DNA of 64,000 nucleotides from Lucifuga dentata (lineage: Eukaryota; Chordata; Actinopteri; Ophidiiformes; Bythitidae). Shown piece by piece: positions 1-11,807 of this stretch. The position numbers were made by a program, and so were the translations under genes. Location of the stretch: positions 167,382 to 231,381 of the forward strand of contig VXCM01000299.1 of the NCBI GenBank assembly GCA_014773175.1, in the 5' to 3' direction. Positions within the stretch are counted from its first letter, which is position 1. Each line of letters starts with the position of its first letter. Below the pieces are notes generated by a model. That model was not told the origin of the DNA. It was given only the letters and a program-made list of their open reading frames with translations, and did not search any database.

Positions 1-2061
1 CCTCTTTGTGAGATATTTATTAAATTACAATGAATCACACCCACCTCCTTCTACCCTCGTTCTCCCTCTTCTTGTGCTCTATACTACAGCATCCCTCTTC
101 ATCTTAGTAGAACAAAAGGTCGCCTCTGTGTCCACTTCAGTTGAGCAGGGAAGGCAGACAGACGGATTTAAAAAAAGCCCGAAAGACAAAAGTTCCGTTC
201 TTTTCTCGTGCGAGGGGTCCAAAGCTAGCAACTCTCAAAAAACTAGAGAAAGAGCCCAGTGGCCTGGTAAATAGGACCACTCTTCTCTGCTCAAGTGCTT
301 AAACCCAGCCATTTGGCTTCTTCTCAAGCCTGGATTGGGTGTTAAAGAAAGTGTGTGTGAAGGAATTGTATAAAGCAGAGAGACTCAGTTTACATCCACA
401 CAAGAAACCAGCTTGTTGGGAGAAATCAGGTTAAGGCAGGAAATCTGAGCACTTGTTTACACGCGCTGCAATAACCTGATTTAGCTAAAACCACATAACA
501 GCTAAATAATAACTGCTTCTGCCAAATTCAGTGTATGAAAATGGATTACAGGGATTATGTCCGCTCATAAATGATTTGGCAATGAAGCTAGTTTTCATCT
601 CACCAGGACAGATGATGATCAATGCCAAGTGTCTGAGGATGAGAAGGGTAAAGCGGGCACGTGGGCAGGAGTTCGTCAGCCAGGGCACTCCATCAAAAGA
701 CTAGCGGGCCCAGCACCCATTGGGGAGGGCACGGAGAGACAGCTGTTAGAATTAGCAACTCATTAACTTCCAGGCCGAGCTTCAATCAGGATATGCTCAT
801 CAGAGGAAAGATGCTGGTGGAGAGGGATTGAGGGAGGGAGAGAGAGAGAAGAGGGTAATGGGAGGGAGTAAGGTGTTTTGATAGGCCAGACAAAAATGGA
901 GGAATAGGTGTTGAAGAAATCGAGAGGTTTCAGAGAGAGGAAAAGAGATCTGTACAGGAGCGGAACTGTGTGTGTGGGGGGGGGGCGACAGTGATAAAGC
1001 TGAAATGACTCAAGGGAGGGTGAGCGAGGACAGAGATAAATGGAAGCAGTAGGAGACGGAGAGAGGGAAAGTGACAGAGGTGGAAGGAGAGAGTTGAGGG
1101 AAGGACATAAAAAATGAGAGGGGGGGGNGGAGGGAGAGGGAGAGAGAGAGAGAGACAGGACTGCATTGGTCTGCCGTCTGGACTTTGGATGACTAAATAT
1201 GGTGCAGTCCGTGTGCTGCCGGGCCTGCTGGGAGATTCTTCCAGGGTCTGAGGCTGCCAGGCGCGTCGGGCAGATGAGCGTGTAGGTTAAACAGAGACAG
1301 CGCAGTGACACGGCTGTTTAATTCCTCTCTGTACAGTGTCTGTAATAAATTCCCTGACATTCTAACAATACACTTACACACAAAGCAATACAGCATTCTG
1401 ACAGTAATCTGGTCTTTATTAAAAACTTACGAGTTATTCTATGTCACACTTTAAAAAAAAAAAAAAAAGAAGCAAAATGGGAGTCGGTTCCACAAAATCT
1501 ATCTCAATCTGTGATCTTTGCCAAGATGACAGCACAGTGGTGTAGCTGGCTGACCTTTGAAACACAAAGAATCCGTTTCAGCAAGAAATTCTTTGCTTTA
1601 AGCATTGACAGCATGTTTAACAAGCCACAAGTTCCCCTCAGTGGGGGCCTACATTGTCTTTCATTAAATGTGGTTGAAGTAGCAACAGCTGTAGGGCCAC
1701 GTCTCTACCTTTATGAAGAAAGCAATGGAGAACACACAGAAACGCTGGACAGAAAACAGTTAGCAGGCATGTCAGAACTTTGATTCTCCTCTGATTTAAG
1801 GCAACAAATAACTTTTTCAAATACTATAAACACTATGAACAGATTAAAATTGGCATAAAGTGACTGGTTTAATCTGAGTAACAGATAATGTGATTGTAAG
1901 ATGATTTAGCATCGAGTTGTGTTTCTTCAGCGAATGACAGAGTTCTATTAGAACTCCGTATACGTTTAATCTCTCTCTCTCTCTCTATATATATATATTT
2001 TGCCTTAATTGCAGTTTAGATTAAAATTGGAACACCGTGACCATAACGCGTGTACTGTACC

Positions 2062-2131
2062 GGTGTAAGCGGTAACATGTATGCAGGTTGTATTTATTGG
2101 GCTCAAACATGCAAAACCACTGGTCCTTTAA
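2062..2131 (+). mobile_element. TTAAAGGACC MITE, solo right-end fragment
   Basis: About 70 bases matching the right terminal repeat: AACATGTATGCAGGTTGTAT, GGGCTCAAACATGCAAAACC, ending TGGTCCTTTAA. No left end lies nearby, so this is a remnant. Confidence 0.65.
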
Positions 2132-3306
2132 ATTATCTGTTGTCTAGTGTTAGTCCTATTATAAAAGAGTGTTTCAAGAGCCCAAACATAGATTCTGCCT
2201 TTAATGCTGGATTTGACCCTCAGGCTCACACACCTCCTGTCATCTGTTATGCTAAAAGTCAAACTGTTCATGTGGCAGCTACATAGCAATTTCCAAGTTG
2301 AATGGTTGCTTGGAGTGCAGTGATACAAGCTGCATTGCCAATTCATTACTGCGACATTCCTCTGTGGATTAATGGAAAGAAAAATAGACTTGTATCGACA
2401 TGTTGCAGCCCCCACTGGCTAAGATTCTGCAGTGTTAAGTAATTTCCCTGTTGTATTATGTGCACAGTATGTAAATGGATGAAAAAAAAAACAAGGCTTT
2501 TACTGGAAGCATGGAAGCACCCTGCATAACGACGACAACTTGGGCCATTTATGCAATTAAAATGGATTCGGTGGTGGCTGTATTATTACAGAAGATAGAT
2601 AATAAAGAAGCAGAGGGAGGAAAATAAGATTAAAAAGAGCTGGGTGAGAAATAGCAGGAGGGAGAGAGAGAGACAGGAAAAAGGAAACTGACAGGGGTGG
2701 TCTGGAGGTCTCGGCAGAAACATTCTGGGGAACGTTTTTTCAGCTTCTCCCTGTCACCGGGAGATCATCCCATGTTGAGTTGTCTCTCTTTCAAGCGTGG
2801 GCTCCTCTGTCAGAGTTCACAGATTAGAAAAACAGAAGTCGCTGAGAGGCTTTATTTGGCTTGGGTGAGGATAGGAGCGGGACAGCTGAGCCACTTTGTA
2901 TCCCAAGTGGGAGGCTTTCACGCTGTTGCAGAGTTGGCGTGGCGGCCCCCACTCGGGCTGGGAGTGAATAAGGGTCTTTTGGGTTTGCCTCTCTCAGATG
3001 ACAGCGAGCTGAGGCCCAAAACGATGCCCTGCTGTCCTTCCAGCCTGCTGTACAGTAATCCCTGGTGGGGCTATTAGTGGCTGCCTAAAACCATGGAGGA
3101 CTTTTTAATAGGCTGACAACAGGGTGACCTCCGTCCTCATTATCATTACAGAAAGATGTATTGTACAACTAGAAAAGAACAGTGAGTGCAACAACAAAGT
3201 CAGAAGACCCCCTGTACACAGACTGTGCATGGTCTGATGCTTATTGATGCTACAGCGACAGAAGGAAGGGAAAATACAAGTAAAAATCCTGCATTCAAAA
3301 TTTTAC

Positions 3307-3641
3307 TTAAAGGACCATACTGGGAATTTTACATGTTTAAGTCAAATAAATGCTACCTGCATACATGTCACATAACTGACAACCATCAAACCATATTTCA
3401 CTTTTTGTGTTTTTTTGTAAAATCCCCTAATCTTTCAAAATCAAATGTTTAGCTGAGACACCCACCTTAAAATTAAATGTTTTGCCTGCTAACATGTCTG
3501 AATGTAGAGGGGATGGCCATTTTTAATTTCTCTGTAAAAACGGAGACATACATTTTCTTCCAGGCAGTTCTGTGTTGGATTGGTTAAATAAAGTTATTTG
3601 TATATGCAGGTTGTATATATATTGGGCTGAAATATGCGAAA
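3307..3641 (+). mobile_element. TTAAAGGACC MITE, copy A, internally deleted
   Basis: Starts TTAAAGGACCATACTGG and keeps the internal block around GGAGACATACATTTTCTTCC. It then jumps to a degraded right end (GCAGGTTGTATATATATTGG ... ATATGCGAA), so part of the interior and the last bases are missing. Confidence 0.75.
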
Positions 3642-4339
3642 GAAAGAAAGAAAGCGATATTTTTTTAATCTTATTTCATGTTGACTGTAAAATCTGAACT
3701 GCAACTTAATTCGGTCACAGAGAACAAAAAAAAAAAAATNAAAAAAAATATATATATATATATGGAATATGTCTTTGTAAAATATAGACAAACTGAATTG
3801 TGTGTGTCACGCATTGTATTAATAATGAATGCTGAAAGACTGAAATAAATAAAAACAAAATAATTAGTAACTAAAACCATCGGATAAATATAGTAGAATA
3901 ATAACTGTAATATTTCTATGAAAATACTATTGAAATTATACTTATAAGTACAGTACTCGAGTAAATGTACTTATGAGCCACCTCTGACCTCTCTCTCTCT
4001 CTCTCTCTCATCCTATTGATAAATAAATAAACATGTCCAGATGAATCAACATGAATGTCAGATCTCAGGTAACAGGATCAGATATTAATGGGCTGAACTC
4101 CACCTGATGACAGCCGTCTCTGTGGTGATGATGATGGTGCTGGTGTGTGTGAAAGTACGTGTGTGTGTGTGTGAGAGAGAGAGTGGGGATTTAGGTACTC
4201 TGGGGTCTTCACTAGGATTCATTAAGGATCGAAGAGGAGGGGAAGAATGGAGGGCTGAGGGCAGGAGGGGGTCAACGCTCACAGCTGAGGGTGTCATTAG
4301 CAGACTAAATTTTTAGAGCCCATTACATCTGCTCAAAGG

Positions 4340-4340
<1 letters not shown>

Positions 4341-4389
<49 letters not shown>
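4341..4389. repeat. (GT)n microsatellite
   Basis: About 25 uninterrupted GT units. Cys/Val or Thr/His ORFs crossing it are artefacts. Confidence 0.97.
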
Positions 4390-4390
<1 letters not shown>

Positions 4391-5402
4391 GCTGGAAGCT
4401 TTCATCATAAATGACCTGAGCTCACTATCTGTTATGGAGGGGTAACAAATTGATAACGCAAGCCAGGTTCCTCGGTGCCTTTTGAGGTTAAGTGCAGGGA
4501 TATTTCCAGGGTCACGAACGTACCCGTCTCTCCATCCCTGACAGAGAGAAACACATCGGTGAGAAAGACAGAGAACGCCCAGCAGAGGAATGCAGCAGCT
4601 TCTGTAGCGCAGCCCAGTCGGCCCGCCCCGAGTCCAACAGCGGTTCTTTAAATCAACACAACCTGATCCAGAACTGAACAGGAGAGAGGATTGAAAGGTG
4701 GAATATGAGGTCAGGCGAGTTCTCACAGACCCCGACAGGAAGTTGTCTGAGCTACCACTCTGTATTATGCACATATACACTTGACTACAAAGGCAAGACA
4801 AAAACGCTGATAGGACGAGTTCTGTATATTTTTCTGTTAATGAAGTGTTCTGTGAGATCAGTGTTTTTGGCAAGAAAATGAGAGGTGGAGGAAGGGGAAA
4901 GGACATGAGTCGGCAGAAAGACTTAGGCAACAGTGACTCACCAGGCTTGGGGTTAAGCAGAGGTTAATTTGTGAGAAACAGAAACAGGACAGCCATAAAA
5001 TACAGCTGTATAAAATAAACCAAAGACAAAACTCTAAAAGCTGATGTTAACCTGAGTTAAGTGAGTGTAGCGCCAGTGCATTGGGTAAAACACACACCAG
5101 AAGACAATTAGAGCTATCCAAGAAGCCATTCGATTTGAATCGTGTCACAGGGTTAATAAAGTTGACATTGAAGAGATATAAATCTAGTGGCTTCCACGCT
5201 TAAACCAAAGCAAGGCCTCCTCATGCCACTGATTTGAATACCCGAAACATGCCATACGGGAGTGAGGGAGGAAAAGACTTTGACTTTTAGCTTAAGAGTG
5301 AAGAACTTCAGTGGGAATCATTACTATTTGATCCATTTTATCCTCCGCTGTGACAGAATGGCGACCTTTGTACCCTGTCTTTTGCTGATAAATGCTGGGT
5401 TA

Positions 5403-5920
5403 AGCCTGGTTTATGCTTAATGTGGACGTGGGTCATGAAAACTGTGATCATTGTGACCAAACATCCGGCCACAGATGCTGCTTTTGAGGATGACTCGTGG
5501 TCGCGCATCGCTCAATTTGTGAAACGCTGACATATGACGCTTGTGTCGATGATCGGCCGAGCGAAGAGGTGCGTTGGAAGGGGAAGTAAGTGTGGAGAGA
5601 GACAGAAAAAACAAACTGTGGCAAACAACTTTTTATCTTGCAGCCAATGAGAGTAACAGCAATTTCTCCTCTTTGTTCCACAACTATTCTTTCTCACCAT
5701 CTCCATGTTTTAATGGCTGAACTGAAAACGAATTTCAGCAGAGTTTGTTTTCGCTTAAGAGTGGCTTCGTCCTGCAGCGCCACCAAAAGTCCTGGAGTTG
5801 AAGTGCGTGGTCATCATGTGCGTACTGAAAGCGTGAGAATGTCAGGGCATGTGGATGGTCTGTTGCGGCGCCATCGGTGCCCATGTCCGCAATGCGTACA
5901 CATTGAGCATAAACCTGGCC
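5403..5920. mobile_element. PIF/Harbinger-like MITE
   Basis: 518-bp element with terminal inverted repeats AGCCTGGTTTATGCT and AGCATAAACCTGGCC. It is flanked on both sides by TTA (5400-5402 and 5921-5923), the 3-bp target duplication typical of PIF/Harbinger elements. No transposase is encoded. Superfamily assignment follows from the TTA duplication and the fish-typical terminal sequence. Confidence 0.7.
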
Positions 5921-7728
5921 TTAGGCTCCAGCCTCCAGTGACCCTACACAGAAAAAGCAGGTATAGAGGATAAATGGATGAGCATTTTCTTTTAAAGTGT
6001 TTTTTAAATAATCAATAGCTTGCAAAATGTGAACTACTTTCCAAACATATATTTTCAAGATGCAATAGCTGGGAGACCAAGTCACCAGAGACTTCCCCTT
6101 AAATTCAGCTGCTGCATGAAGGTTGTGCCACAGAGCCACACAGAGATGATCAAGCTGTTGAAAAGGTTGAAGTTCCTGGATTACACTGTGGGAGTGGGAG
6201 TCTGAGTGGGCAGACTTGAGGAAGGAGGGCGAGGTTCCTCAATTGGATATTTCCCATGGACCTTAACCCTCACTGCAACTCTGGAACAGTGCGGTTGGGA
6301 GGGTGATGGTCAGGGAGAGGCAGGTGAGGCCTTTCTGGATACGAGAGGAAGTGGGATGGAAGGATTTAAGGCGAGGAGAAGTGAGCGCTCTTTCAAAGCC
6401 CTTTGAAGGCTGGCTGCGGTAGGCAGAGCCGCGGTTTTCCCAAAAAGCTCCCTAACAGGATAGTAGTCTCTCTCTCTCTCTCTCTCTCTTTTTTCCATGC
6501 AAGAGCAACTTCTACCCCACAGCCAAAAGCAAAGGACCCGCTTTGAACTCACAGGGAAAAAACCCCCCAAAAAAACACAAATCCTTTTATTAAGTGTATT
6601 AAGAATACTTGCGAAGTTGCGTATATTACACTTAAACACACACGTTGTTGATGGACAAATGCATGTATGCGCACACGTGCAGCCAATTTACAATATGCCC
6701 TCATTCACACATGAAGACACAAAGGTTGCCAAAGCTTGTGACTCATCCAACACCACCCTTTCCCCTCATCGCTCATTCTTCTTTCCTCTTCCTCCTCCTC
6801 CTCCACTCCCTCTCCCCCAGAATGTCAACACTACAGTGCATTGCCTGACCTCTGTAAGGGTGAGGGTCAGCAAGGAAAAGACCAAACCGTCTGTCTTTTG
6901 GCTACATTGACTTAATAGCGTTAGCATTCATATTAGCACCGAGCTAGTCCTGCTTTATGGCAGCAGCCGGCTATTTTAAAGGTGTGTGTTGCTTTGCCCT
7001 CTGCGCCCACATGCTGCGCGTCTGTCGGTGGGATGAGCACAGGAAGTGAGCGTGCAGCAAACACACATGGTTGTCATAGCATCAAGAGGGCCAAACGTAA
7101 CCAGATCACTGTCAACTGGTAAACAAAAAGCTTGCTGACCTAAGAAAAATAAATGGCTATACAAGACATACTTTTAAAAGGGTTTATAAGCTGTAATTGA
7201 TGAATTAAAACGGAAGTAATTCATGCTTTGTGGATGAGTCATGTCCCTTTATAAGGTTTCCAGGTTGTGAAAAAATCCCTTTGGCTGCTGTATATCCTCC
7301 TCCTCCTCTTTAGTTCATCAGGAAATCCCTCCAATGGACAGTTTGAGCACTTCTGGAAAAATGCGGTGGAACATCTGAACCAAAACCCATGCACTAACAA
7401 GTTATTACCATTTACAGCTGCAGATATGGATTATTGTATAGGCAGAAGCATTTATTAACAATTTACTAACATCTATACCTGCTGATTATTAGGCCTGCAA
7501 TCATAACTATTAGTAAAAGAAAAGCATAAATGGTTTCTCACTATATAATAGGCCGGCAGAAAAGTTATTGCCTGCTTTATAAAGCATTAGCAAATGAGTC
7601 TTAATTTAATTAAACAATTATTACAACTTGTCAACCTTTTATTTGACAAATAAGCTGTCACTTCTCATCCCTGTGTTTTCTATCAACACAGATGTATGTG
7701 TGCAACCAGGTAAGCATACTGATAGGCG

Positions 7729-7735
<7 letters not shown>

Positions 7736-7772
<37 letters not shown>
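7736..7772. repeat. (CA)n microsatellite
   Basis: About 18 CA units. Confidence 0.96.
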
Positions 7773-7775
<3 letters not shown>

Positions 7776-8482
7776 CTCACACAACATACAGTATGCGCAT
7801 CTGGAGGAAATGTGTGTGTGGCTGACACATGCAGCCTGGCAGGGTGCAGGGAGCGGCGGGATCAAGCATGAGAATCTTTTCCCCCAAGATTTTCTTCCCA
7901 CACAAGGGGCATGTGAGGTGTCACGGCCAACCAATTACAGGTATTTTAACACACACACACATAATTTCCCACATAGTGACTTAGGTCAGTACGGAGTGTT
8001 TCATTCTCACCTCTAATAACTCTCTCTCTGAGTGTGTGTGTGATGTGTGTGTGTTCTAATGTGGGTGCTTCATCACACCAAATCCATCTCCTGGTTTACA
8101 TATAAATTATATGTCAGGGATGGAAATAATCCAGGAAAGAAAGAACATGATTCAATATGAAGACGGAGCACATTCATACACATTAAATTCCACTGTACTC
8201 AGGGGTCATGTGAAAATCACAGCATTCATCTTCCTTTCAAGGAAACTTGGACTGGGATATGTTATGTGTGATTGAGTACCATTGCTCAATAAGTAGCTAG
8301 CTCCTGAAAAATAGCCATAAAAAAAAAGTTAATAATTCTGATGGCTCGGCTCATTTGCTGCTTTACCCAGCAGGGTCAGGGTTGAGCGGCCCTAATTTGT
8401 TAATCGGCTCTTGTCATTTGTTAAAAAATGACAAATGAAAGGCAGAGAATAGTTACACCCAGCAAAAGAAGAAAAGGTGGGT

Positions 8483-8486
<4 letters not shown>

Positions 8487-8521
<35 letters not shown>
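8487..8521. repeat. (GA)n microsatellite
   Basis: About 17 GA units. Confidence 0.96.
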
Positions 8522-8524
<3 letters not shown>

Positions 8525-8680
8525 ACATAAGAAGAGATCCAACATTACTTTGTTCTGTCAAACCGTTCAAGCGGTAGAAGAAAAATATATTGGATATGTT
8601 GACTTTACTTGCTCAGGTGGACACAGAGCCAAGAGTCCTGAGGAATCCTGCTTTCAAAGCAAAAGAAAATGATCTGCTTA

Positions 8681-8813
8681 TGTTATGCAGCTTTCTCCAT
8701 TTCCAGCCACTTTTTTTTTTTAGGTTTCACTAGCACAATTACAAGTNTGTTATGCAGCTTTCTCCATTTCCAGCCACTTTTTTTTTTTAGGTTTCACTAG
8801 CACAATTACAAGT
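8681..8813. repeat. 66-bp exact direct duplication around a single N
   Basis: 8681-8746 is repeated exactly at 8748-8813, separated by N at 8747. This is almost certainly unmerged contig overlap, not biology. Confidence 0.9.
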
Positions 8814-9430
8814 GTGGATAAAGCCTCTGCTTGTTCCTTTGGGTGACTTATATTGTGCACTTTTAGTTGCTCCTGGCTCAACCTCCCTCACTGTGCTGTT
8901 AATGGAAGCAGTTGGTGATGCAATTAAATAATGATGATTTATTCCCCCAAAACAGGATGATTGCTCCTCTCTATGTGAACTGCACCTCACTCTTTCAACC
9001 CAAATCTAGGCTTCTCTGACCTTGGTGAGGAAGATCAACAGTCTGTGATTGTTTTAATTGATTTTTCCCCCTAATTATTGCTGTTTCTGTGATCTCGATT
9101 TCATCGTAAATGGGGGCAAGCCCTCAATGATTCTCGAGAAATAAATAAAATTTGAAATGAAAGAAATCAGAGGCTTCTCCATGGACAGATTCCAGTTATT
9201 TGCGGTGAGAGTGAGAAGTAGGTCAAGTATCTGACACTGTTTCAATGTGTAATAGGGGCATACTTTAACTATTGAAGCAGTTAAGCAGTTGGTGTGGGAC
9301 TCTGGCTTCCAGCTCCAGTCGCCTCTTGAGTGTCAGATTAGAGGGGGAGGGCATCGTTTCCTGTCGCGCCTTGCCCGCAATTGGCTTCAGTATTAAATCA
9401 AGCTTCTCATTGCTTTAATCCTCAAGCTGC

Positions 9431-9561
9431 AGTTTGGTTCAATAAGGTCAAATCTTAATTCAACAATGAAAAGTTTTTTTTTTTTCTTTAGTGGTNAGTT
9501 TGGTTCAATAAGGTCAAATCTTAATTCAACAATGAAAAGTTTTTTTTTTTTCTTTAGTGGT
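9431..9561. repeat. 65-bp exact direct duplication around a single N
   Basis: 9431-9495 equals 9497-9561, with N at 9496. Assembly artefact. Confidence 0.9.
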
Positions 9562-10293
9562 ATTGCATTTCTAGTGACAGGAAAAACATGCCACCTTAAT
9601 TTTTGAGCGCAGATGTTTTTTCAGTATGCGTATGGTGGCGAAAAGAGAAAATATTAGAAGTGACACGCATCGGGAGCCTTGGCGCGGGCAGCCTTGAGGA
9701 GGAGGGGAACCGAGAAGCGCGCTGCTTGCTTTGGCATCCGTGCTTGGCCCCGAGTCCAAGTCGCTATTAAAACTCACTATAGCTTTCCTCTTGTAACCCG
9801 TATTAAATCCTCAGTGCGGGGCTGTTTTTCTCGCTCTTTTCGCTGCAGCCCACGGGACAGCCGTAAACCCAGGAGAGCTGACACCTGTCTTCCGTGTCCG
9901 CCGCTCTGATCCTGCGCGCCCCGGTGATTCAGCAGCCAAAACCCCACTTACAGTCACACGACTTCAGCTTATAACTCAGTAATGACAGTCATTGGCTTCA
10001 TTTGAAACAAATGGCAGATCATTGATAGAAAGTCAGTACAAGCGCTTAAGTCTGTTATATCTCTTCTATAAGAAAAATAAGCGGTGCGTAACTGAAGAGC
10101 ATCTCCACAAAGACGCACGCTAGATGTGAAATGAACACATAAGAATAAACCAAAAAATTATAAGTTATTATACTTACCCCAGTGTCAACTAGTGTTTGTG
10201 CTGTCTTTAAATTAAAAAGTCGTCCCTTGACAGATATCCACATCAATTAGTCTCCTCAGTCAGAAAATTCTGCTTCCTATATTAAACTCTCCG

Positions 10294-10334
<41 letters not shown>

Positions 10335-10526
10335 NNNNNNNNNNNNNNNNNNNNNNNNNNNNNNNNNNNNNNNNNNNNNNNNNNNNNNNNNNNNNNNNNN
10401 NNNNNNNNNNNNNNNNNNNNNNNNNNNNNNNNNNNNNNNNNNNNNNNNNNNNNNNNNNNNNNNNNNNNNNNNNNNNNNNNNNNNNNNNNNNNNNNNNNNN
10501 NNNNNNNNNNNNNNNNNNNNNNNNNN
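10335..10526. other. Assembly gap of 192 N
   Basis: A run of N's between a poly(A) run (10297-10334) and a poly(C) run (10527-10534). It is the only multi-base gap; all other N's are single. Confidence 0.98.
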
Positions 10527-10918
10527 CCCCCCCCACCTCCTCCTCAAAACAACACAACTGCTCTCACTTTTACAACAAAATACCTCCGCCGCTTTACTGA
10601 CTGATTGTTGCTGTGCGTACTTGCTCCAAATGCCCCACGGCTCGGTGTGTTCACGGGCAACCACATGGAGGTCATAACGAGAACGCAACGTTGAAACTGT
10701 TGCAACAGAGGAGACCCGGTTGGGCTCCGGGGCTCGCAGAAACAAGAGGCAGATGCAGAATGTTATAACTTATTAATCCTAATAATAGTGGAACGCACGT
10801 TGGAGTTATTAGCGAATGCCCTGTGCGTCAAAACAACTTAACGTTTTTATGTATGGTCTTATTAATATGTAAGAGCACCAGGAGAAAAAAGTCTGCATCA
10901 TCTATTGTGATCTGCTGT

Positions 10919-10919
10919 A

Positions 10920-10983
<64 letters not shown>
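10919..10983. repeat. (GT)n(GA)n compound microsatellite
   Basis: Six GT units followed by about 26 GA units. Confidence 0.96.
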
Positions 10984-10986
<3 letters not shown>

Positions 10987-11766
10987 GTTGAGGTTTGGCA
11001 CGGAAAATTTCACCCCACCAACGGCCATGGTTTCATTAACTCATTAACTGCATTCATATAGCCTACTCCTTTTAGTGCGTAGGTAATTAATTTTTTAATG
11101 AGCAACAGCTAATGAATGCGGTCTGCCATAATGAGTGTGAGTATTCTATATATCTGGGGAGAGACGCATAAAAGCGATTGGGGATGCTGTGCGTAAAAGT
11201 CTCCGGGGAGACCGTGCGTAAAGACAAGAGGGGTCACGTTTAAGCAATAAGGCGAGTAGTAGTAGTATTAATAGTAGTTAGATAGTTATTTAGTTATTAA
11301 GTTAGTTAGTTATTAAGAGTAATAGTAGTTAGATCTAAGTGACAAAAGTGCGCAATAATTAAATTAACAGCCGTGGGGACCCAGTTACACATTTCCAAAT
11401 CGCTGTACAGGAAGAAACACGTGTTACATACATGAAATCAACGCAGCATAACCGTGACGACCACCACGATCCGTTTTATGGTTCCCGGTAATTTATAGGT
11501 GAACAGCAAAGCACGTCAGACCCGGTGTGTTATTGCAGGTGCAGCCTGGCCTACCGGAGAGTAATGACCGAACATCAGCCACTCACGGTAGTCAAATCCC
11601 GAGCACCTCCTGGTTCCACTAAGCAGATCAACATTCCTCTACCATCCACTGTGGGGGTNGGGTGGGGGTGGGGGGGGACATCCCAGCCCGGCCCAGCTCG
11701 ACAAAGAACATTTAAATATTTCCTCAGAACAGCGGATAAATGAAAATAATAAGCCTTAAGTCTAAC

Positions 11767-11768
<2 letters not shown>

Positions 11769-11806
<38 letters not shown>
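11769..11806. repeat. (GT)n microsatellite
   Basis: About 19 GT units. Confidence 0.96.

Positions 11807-11807
<1 letters not shown>

Larger units (their letters stand above)
1..5399. other. Gene-poor flank, distal 3' of noggin
   Basis: No exon can be supported. It holds GA-rich low-complexity sequence (835-1160), a TC/TA tract (1973-1998), a solo MITE end, MITE copy A and a GT microsatellite. The 126-codon frame at 2697-3077 shows no recognisable domain. Confidence 0.5.

Noticed and set aside
2697..3077. 126-codon plus-strand frame
   Set aside because: No recognisable domain, no splice context and ordinary composition; consistent with chance.
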